NCBI GenBank assembly: GCA_029573235.1
Contig: JAKQGX010000043.1
Coordinates: 1 to 57,836, forward strand
Direction of reading: 5' to 3'
DNA: 57,836 nucleotides
Source of the DNA: Bacteroidota bacterium
GTDB lineage: Bacteria; Bacteroidota; Bacteroidia; Chitinophagales; Chitinophagaceae
The position numbers were made by a program, and so were the translations under genes. Each line of letters begins with the position of its first letter. Within the stretch, counting starts at the first letter, position 1. Positions 54,697-57,836 of the stretch are shown here, in pieces. Under the pieces are notes generated by a model, which saw nothing but the letters and a program-made list of their open reading frames with translations, made no database searches and was not told where the DNA came from.

Positions 54697-56253
54697 TTAT
54701 AATTTGATAATTTCTTCCGTATTCGTTTCAAAGAACTGGTATTGCGTAAGGGTAGCACTCGTATTCTCTATTACCTTTAGCTTCACGCCATACTTCTTTT
54801 TCCATTTGGCTACAATGGAATTGAAGAAGAGTCCTTTCGTAAGAAAAGCCGCCACAATTGGATTTACATGAATGGCAAGGTTGCGATGCCCTTGATTGAT
54901 GAGGTAGCGGAAATCTTTTTCTATCTCATCACCCAATATCAACGAAGGTCCTATTTTTCCGGTGCCTTTGCATTCAGGGCATGCCTCGCTGGTAGAAATA
55001 TTTATTTCCGGTCGAAGCCTTTGACGGGTAATTTGCATCAATCCAAATTTGGATATCGGCAGTATCGTGTGTTTAGCACGGTCGTTTGCCATCAACTCTT
55101 CCATCGCATCAAACAGTTTCTTTCTGTTTTCCGGCAGCTTCATGTCTATGAAGTCGATGATGATGATGCCCCCTAAGTCGCGTAGCCTTAACTGACGTAC
55201 TATTTCTTGTGCCGCTTCAAGGTTGGTGGTAAAGGCATTGTGCTCTTGCCCCACATCGGCACTACGGGTGCCGCTGTTCACATCTATCACATGCAGGGCT
55301 TCGGTATGCTCAATGATGAGGTAGGCGCCGGTATCCAAGTTTACGGTTTTGCCAAAGGAGGCTTTCACCTGCTTGGTAATACCGTATTGGTCGAAGATGG
55401 ATTGCCCACCTTGATGGTAAGAAACAATGTCTTCTTTATCGGGCGCTATCTTGGCTACATAATCTTTTGTTTCCATCACCATCTTTTTATCGTTAATCAC
55501 TATTTTCTGGAAACTATCACTTAACATATCCCGAAGGATAGATGTTGTTTTGTCTTGCTCGCCAAGTATTTTTTGGGGTGGCTTGGCGTTTTTTAGATTT
55601 TCTTGCACGGTGTTCCACATGGCTGTAATATCCAGCAAATCTGCATGGAGCTCTGCGGTGCTTTTGCCTTCCGCTGCTGTACGCACAATTATTCCAAAAT
55701 TTTTCGGTTTTATGCTTTCGATGATGCGTTGCAAACGTTTGCGTTCGTCGGCCGAATGTATTTTTCGAGATATGGCAACCGTGTTGTTGAAAGGTGTCAT
55801 CACCACGTACCTGCCGGGAATGGATACCTCACAGCTAAGGCGAGGACCTTTAGAAGAAATGGGTTCTTTAAGTATTTGCACCAATACTTCCGGTTTGCCA
55901 TTAATTATTTCGGTTACTTTACCTGTTTTTACGATTTCTGTTTCGTTTTCAAACTTACTGAAGTCGTTGCCCCATGGGGTATTCCCATCGGTGGCATGTT
56001 TGGTAAATTTTAGTAAAGAGCGAAAATATGGGCTGAGGTCTGTGTAGTGTAGAAAAGCATCTTTTTCATAGCCCACATCTACAAACACCGCGTTGAGCCC
56101 TGGCATTAGTTTCTTTATCTTGCCGAGATACAAATCGCCCACAGCAAACTGATCGTGTGCGTGTTCGTAATGTAGCTCAACAAGTTTCTTATCCTCCAGT
56201 AAGGCAATTTCTACACCATCACCGGCGGAGTTAATAATAAGTTCTTTGTTCAT
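54697..56253 (-). CDS. rng: Ribonuclease E/G family endoribonuclease
   Basis: This 518-residue endoribonuclease matures rRNA and starts mRNA decay. It has an N-terminal S1 domain (about 35-130), then the RNase E/G-specific 5'-sensor and DNase I-like parts with the catalytic Asp in the IIIDFIDM strand. The zinc-link pair is in CPECKGTGK. No C-terminal degradosome scaffold of RNase E is present, so it is a G-type enzyme. The frame is open to 56271 (MHKCGS), but ATG 56253 (MNKELIINS) is the family start. It lies 196 bp downstream of the 29-residue gene, and a strong terminator follows. Confidence 0.92.
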   Translation of the reverse strand: MNKELIINSAGDGVEIALLEDKKLVELHYEHAHDQFAVGDLYLGKIKKLMPGLNAVFVDVGYEKDAFLHYTDLSPYFRSLLKFTKHATDGNTPWGNDFSKFENETEIVKTGKVTEIINGKPEVLVQILKEPISSKGPRLSCEVSIPGRYVVMTPFNNTVAISRKIHSADERKRLQRIIESIKPKNFGIIVRTAAEGKSTAELHADLLDITAMWNTVQENLKNAKPPQKILGEQDKTTSILRDMLSDSFQKIVINDKKMVMETKDYVAKIAPDKEDIVSYHQGGQSIFDQYGITKQVKASFGKTVNLDTGAYLIIEHTEALHVIDVNSGTRSADVGQEHNAFTTNLEAAQEIVRQLRLRDLGGIIIIDFIDMKLPENRKKLFDAMEELMANDRAKHTILPISKFGLMQITRQRLRPEINISTSEACPECKGTGKIGPSLILGDEIEKDFRYLINQGHRNLAIHVNPIVAAFLTKGLFFNSIVAKWKKKYGVKLKVIENTSATLTQYQFFETNTEEIIKL

Positions 56254-56449
56254 GCTACCGCATTTATGCAATTACATAATGTCGGCTGCACTGACTATTT
56301 ACAGCATTAAGGAAGCGTATTCTTATAGTGAAGTATCTTATGAAAGAATAAATCTACATCTCATGAACGGACCTATAGCCCATTCACAAGATGTAATGAA
56401 TAAGATACGAGAATGGAAAAATAGCCAGATACCCAGCCGATAATCCTAC

Positions 56450-56539
56450 CTACTTCTTCTTATGACGGTTCTTTCTCAAGCGCTTTTTGCGTTTGTGCGT
56501 AGCTATTTTATGTCTTTTTCTTTTTTTACCGCAAGGCAT
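56450..56539 (-). CDS. 29-residue basic AURKAIP1/COX24-like protein
   Basis: The minus strand from ATG 56539 to TAG 56452-56450 encodes 29 residues, about 20 of them Lys, Arg or His, beginning MPCGKKRKRHKI and ending RLRKNRHKKK. This closely resembles the short COX24/AURKAIP1-type protein conserved in Bacteroidota, related to the mitoribosomal small-subunit protein mS38, so a ribosomal association is likely by analogy. It is too short for routine gene finders. It lies 20 bases after the TPR gene and upstream of rng, probably all one transcript. The family call is from memory. Confidence 0.8.
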   Translation of the reverse strand: MPCGKKRKRHKIATHKRKKRLRKNRHKKK

Positions 56540-56559
56540 AATGTAAAATTTATAATGTT

Positions 56560-57423
56560 TTAAAATGTTTTTATGTAGTTATCGATGTCTTTAGAAAATT
56601 CCGGATTGTCCATCGTTTTCTTAGCACGTTCCAATATCTCCACCGCTTTTGCTTTCTCTCCTTTATTTTTATAAACCTCCGCAAGTCCTAGCATTGCTTC
56701 GATATTATGAGCATCTTGAGCCAATACTTTTTGAAATCGGTCTGCTGCTTTATCCAACTGTCCGGAAACGATACCTTGTTGTCCTAAGATAAGGTTAGCG
56801 GGTATGTTTTCCGGTCTTTTTTGGCTGAAGTCGCGAAGCATCATGACACCCTGCATCGTTTCACCCACTCCGATATAGCACTCTGCCAAGTTTACTGTGG
56901 CGGTATCATTTTCCGGATTGAGTGCCAAAACACCCTTAAATCCATCTATCGCCATCTGTCCTTCCCATGCTTGCAAGGCTTCCGAAGAAGACCGTCTCGC
57001 TAGGTCTAAAAATAATTGGGCTGCGAAGTTGAGCTTTTTTTCTGAATTGGCCAATTTTCCGGAAACTAAATAATAATAAGCTGCAATGGGGTATTCCCGA
57101 TGTTCTTGCCATACTTGAGCCAGCCGCTCCAATGCCGGCGACATTTTTGAAGAGTCTGCGATGTCCGCGATAGCTTTTTCAGCGGTGGCAACTTCTTCTT
57201 TTGCATGAGCCGGCAGCGTTTTTTTGGTAGCCGTTAGCAAGGAGTCGAAGGACAAAATTGTATGCGGTATGGCATGTGCTGCCGCTTCGTTCATAGGTTG
57301 TTGTGCCTTCGGTTTTTTGGGGGGTGTTGTTTTCACACCAAAGTATAATCCGACCGTCAGCGCTAGTGCTGCTATTACAGCAATATAATGAATAGGACGC
57401 AATTTTTTGAAAATTTTGCGCAA
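56560..57423 (-). CDS. Membrane-anchored TPR protein
   Basis: This protein of up to 287 residues has one N-terminal membrane helix (IHYIAVIAALALTVGLYFG, about 12-30), a Pro/Lys/Gln linker, and several tetratricopeptide repeats over the last two thirds (such as ALNPENDTATVNLAECYIGVG and HNIEAMLGLAEVYKNKGEKAKAVEILERAKK), which form a helical protein-binding scaffold, probably in the periplasm. The longest start is TTG 57423, but those bases lie within the exact -7 element TACCTTTG. An in-frame TTG at 57402 (giving MRPIHYIAV) is an alternative that leaves a short leader. The partner protein is unknown. It heads an apparent operon with the 29-residue gene and rng. Confidence 0.75.
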   Translation of the reverse strand: MRKIFKKLRPIHYIAVIAALALTVGLYFGVKTTPPKKPKAQQPMNEAAAHAIPHTILSFDSLLTATKKTLPAHAKEEVATAEKAIADIADSSKMSPALERLAQVWQEHREYPIAAYYYLVSGKLANSEKKLNFAAQLFLDLARRSSSEALQAWEGQMAIDGFKGVLALNPENDTATVNLAECYIGVGETMQGVMMLRDFSQKRPENIPANLILGQQGIVSGQLDKAADRFQKVLAQDAHNIEAMLGLAEVYKNKGEKAKAVEILERAKKTMDNPEFSKDIDNYIKTF

Positions 57424-57428
57424 AGGTA
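57421..57428 (-). promoter_or_regulatory. -7 element TACCTTTG overlapping the longest TPR start
   Basis: Exact TAnnTTTG on the minus strand (57428 to 57421). If it is the promoter of the TPR-rng operon, the TTG at 57423 cannot be the real start, and translation should begin downstream, for example at TTG 57402. Confidence 0.45.
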
Positions 57429-57648
57429 AGGATTCAGCAGGCTTATCAAGGAGGATTTTATCGAAGTATCATGAACGCTTTCTCGTTGGCGTTATGCTTA
57501 GTATTTGCCACTGCCTTCTTTTACTTTTTCCTTTGAAGATGTGCCTTTACGCGGAATAGAGCGTGTAATGGTTTCCTATAGAAAAAATTGGTGGCTGTCT
57601 ATAAATCTTTATTTTTGATTTTAAACTAAAAACAAACCATAATTGAAT

Positions 57649-57836
57649 ATGAAAAGTAGTTCTATTATTTTATTGGTACTAGCCTCCTTATTATTAATAG
57701 GTGGTTGTATGACTTGCAATGTTCAAAAAAGCTTGGTAACCCTTGATGAGAATGCGAAAAGCAAATGGGGCGAAGTGCAAAACCAATACCAGCGCCGTGC
57801 TGACCTTGTGCCTAATTTGGTATCTACCGTAAAAGG
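57649..57836 (+). CDS. LemA family protein, N-terminal part (3' end outside window)
   Basis: The window ends inside this gene; 62 codons are seen. It begins with a lipoprotein-like hydrophobic segment (residues 5-19, LLLIGGC with Cys20, and a further Cys at 23) and continues with NVQKSLVTLDENAKSKWGEVQNQYQRRADLVPNLV, shortened here, which is the characteristic start of LemA proteins (coiled, helical proteins of the periplasm). LemA function is not settled. It is divergent from the TPR operon. Confidence 0.9.
   Translation, partial: MKSSSIILLVLASLLLIGGCMTCNVQKSLVTLDENAKSKWGEVQNQYQRRADLVPNLVSTVK

Noticed and set aside
56246-56443. Plus-strand frame of 65 codons between rng and the 29-residue gene
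   Set aside because: It overlaps the rng start on the other strand, has no promoter-like element, no recognisable motif and a mixed composition. It is probably chance.
57472-57537. Plus-strand 21-codon hydrophobic frame (MNAFSLALC...) after an AGGAGG
   Set aside because: The AGGAGG is 17 bases upstream, too far for normal use, and Shine-Dalgarno signals are not typical of this genome. There is no conservation evidence.
1-57836. Long antisense and shifted frames inside genes such as secA, aroA and ccoI
   Set aside because: All lie within genes with strong family motifs, lack start signals and show no motifs of their own. They are shadows of the coding strand.
1-57836. CRISPR arrays, insertion sequences, integrases, prophage or toxin-antitoxin genes
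   Set aside because: No short regularly spaced direct repeats, inverted repeats around a transposase, or phage/toxin motifs were seen. The only tandem repeats are protein modules in the gene at 740-3859.

Overview
The window reads as a chromosomal segment of a member of the phylum Bacteroidota, probably of the Chitinophagia/Sphingobacteriia type (the class is an inference). Three things support this. Four secreted proteins end in a type IX secretion system (T9SS) sorting domain, and the T9SS component PorQ is present. Several families are typical of the phylum (DUF2480, DUF1573 pairs, CcoI with an N-terminal Cys-rich metal domain, a 29-residue COX24/AURKAIP1-type basic protein). Many genes carry the Bacteroidota promoter element TAnnTTTG close to the start codon, and Shine-Dalgarno sequences are rare. 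No rRNA, tRNA, insertion sequence, prophage or CRISPR array was seen. The stretch looks like vertically inherited core genome with strain-specific surface proteins between.

Layout. 1-3.9 kb: two T9SS cargo proteins, the second built of 83-residue tandem modules. 4-8.3 kb: fatty-acid synthesis genes fabG and fabH, a CcmC/CcsA-like haem-handling protein with a CcmD-like partner, and glutamate dehydrogenase. 8.4-12.8 kb (minus strand): a lipoprotein, then a TonB-dependent receptor with a FRAP box next to a double HmuY-like T9SS cargo, a candidate haem-acquisition pair. 12.9-18.7 kb: asd, an OmpA-family porin, dnaB and two tandem DUF1573 proteins. 18.8-26.1 kb (plus strand): glycosyltransferase family 9, Sua5/TsaC, a CCA-adding enzyme, a class I aminotransferase and uvrA. 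26.2-36.7 kb (minus strand): the Cu+-ATPase CcoI coupled to a di-iron-repair-like protein that seems to have lost its iron ligands, a T9SS subtilase, and a 1190-residue outer-membrane protein. 36.9-41.2 kb: cysteine desulfurase, aroA, serA and a SET-domain protein. 41.2-48.4 kb: secA, a triple-repeat secreted protein, feoB and a DUF2480 protein. 48.5-57.8 kb: PfkB kinase, polA, porQ, fabI, an RNase E/G operon (TPR protein, 29-residue protein, rng), and the start of a lemA gene.

Themes. Iron and haem handling recurs: the HmuY/HmuR-like pair, CcmC/D, FeoB, cysteine desulfurase, and CcoI with its RIC-like partner. T9SS export and its cargo recur as well. Among the less expected points are start codons only 4-8 bases after a TAnnTTTG promoter element, which suggests leaderless transcripts, and the degenerate RIC-like protein translationally coupled to ccoI. 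I found no convincing new defence system or mobile island.
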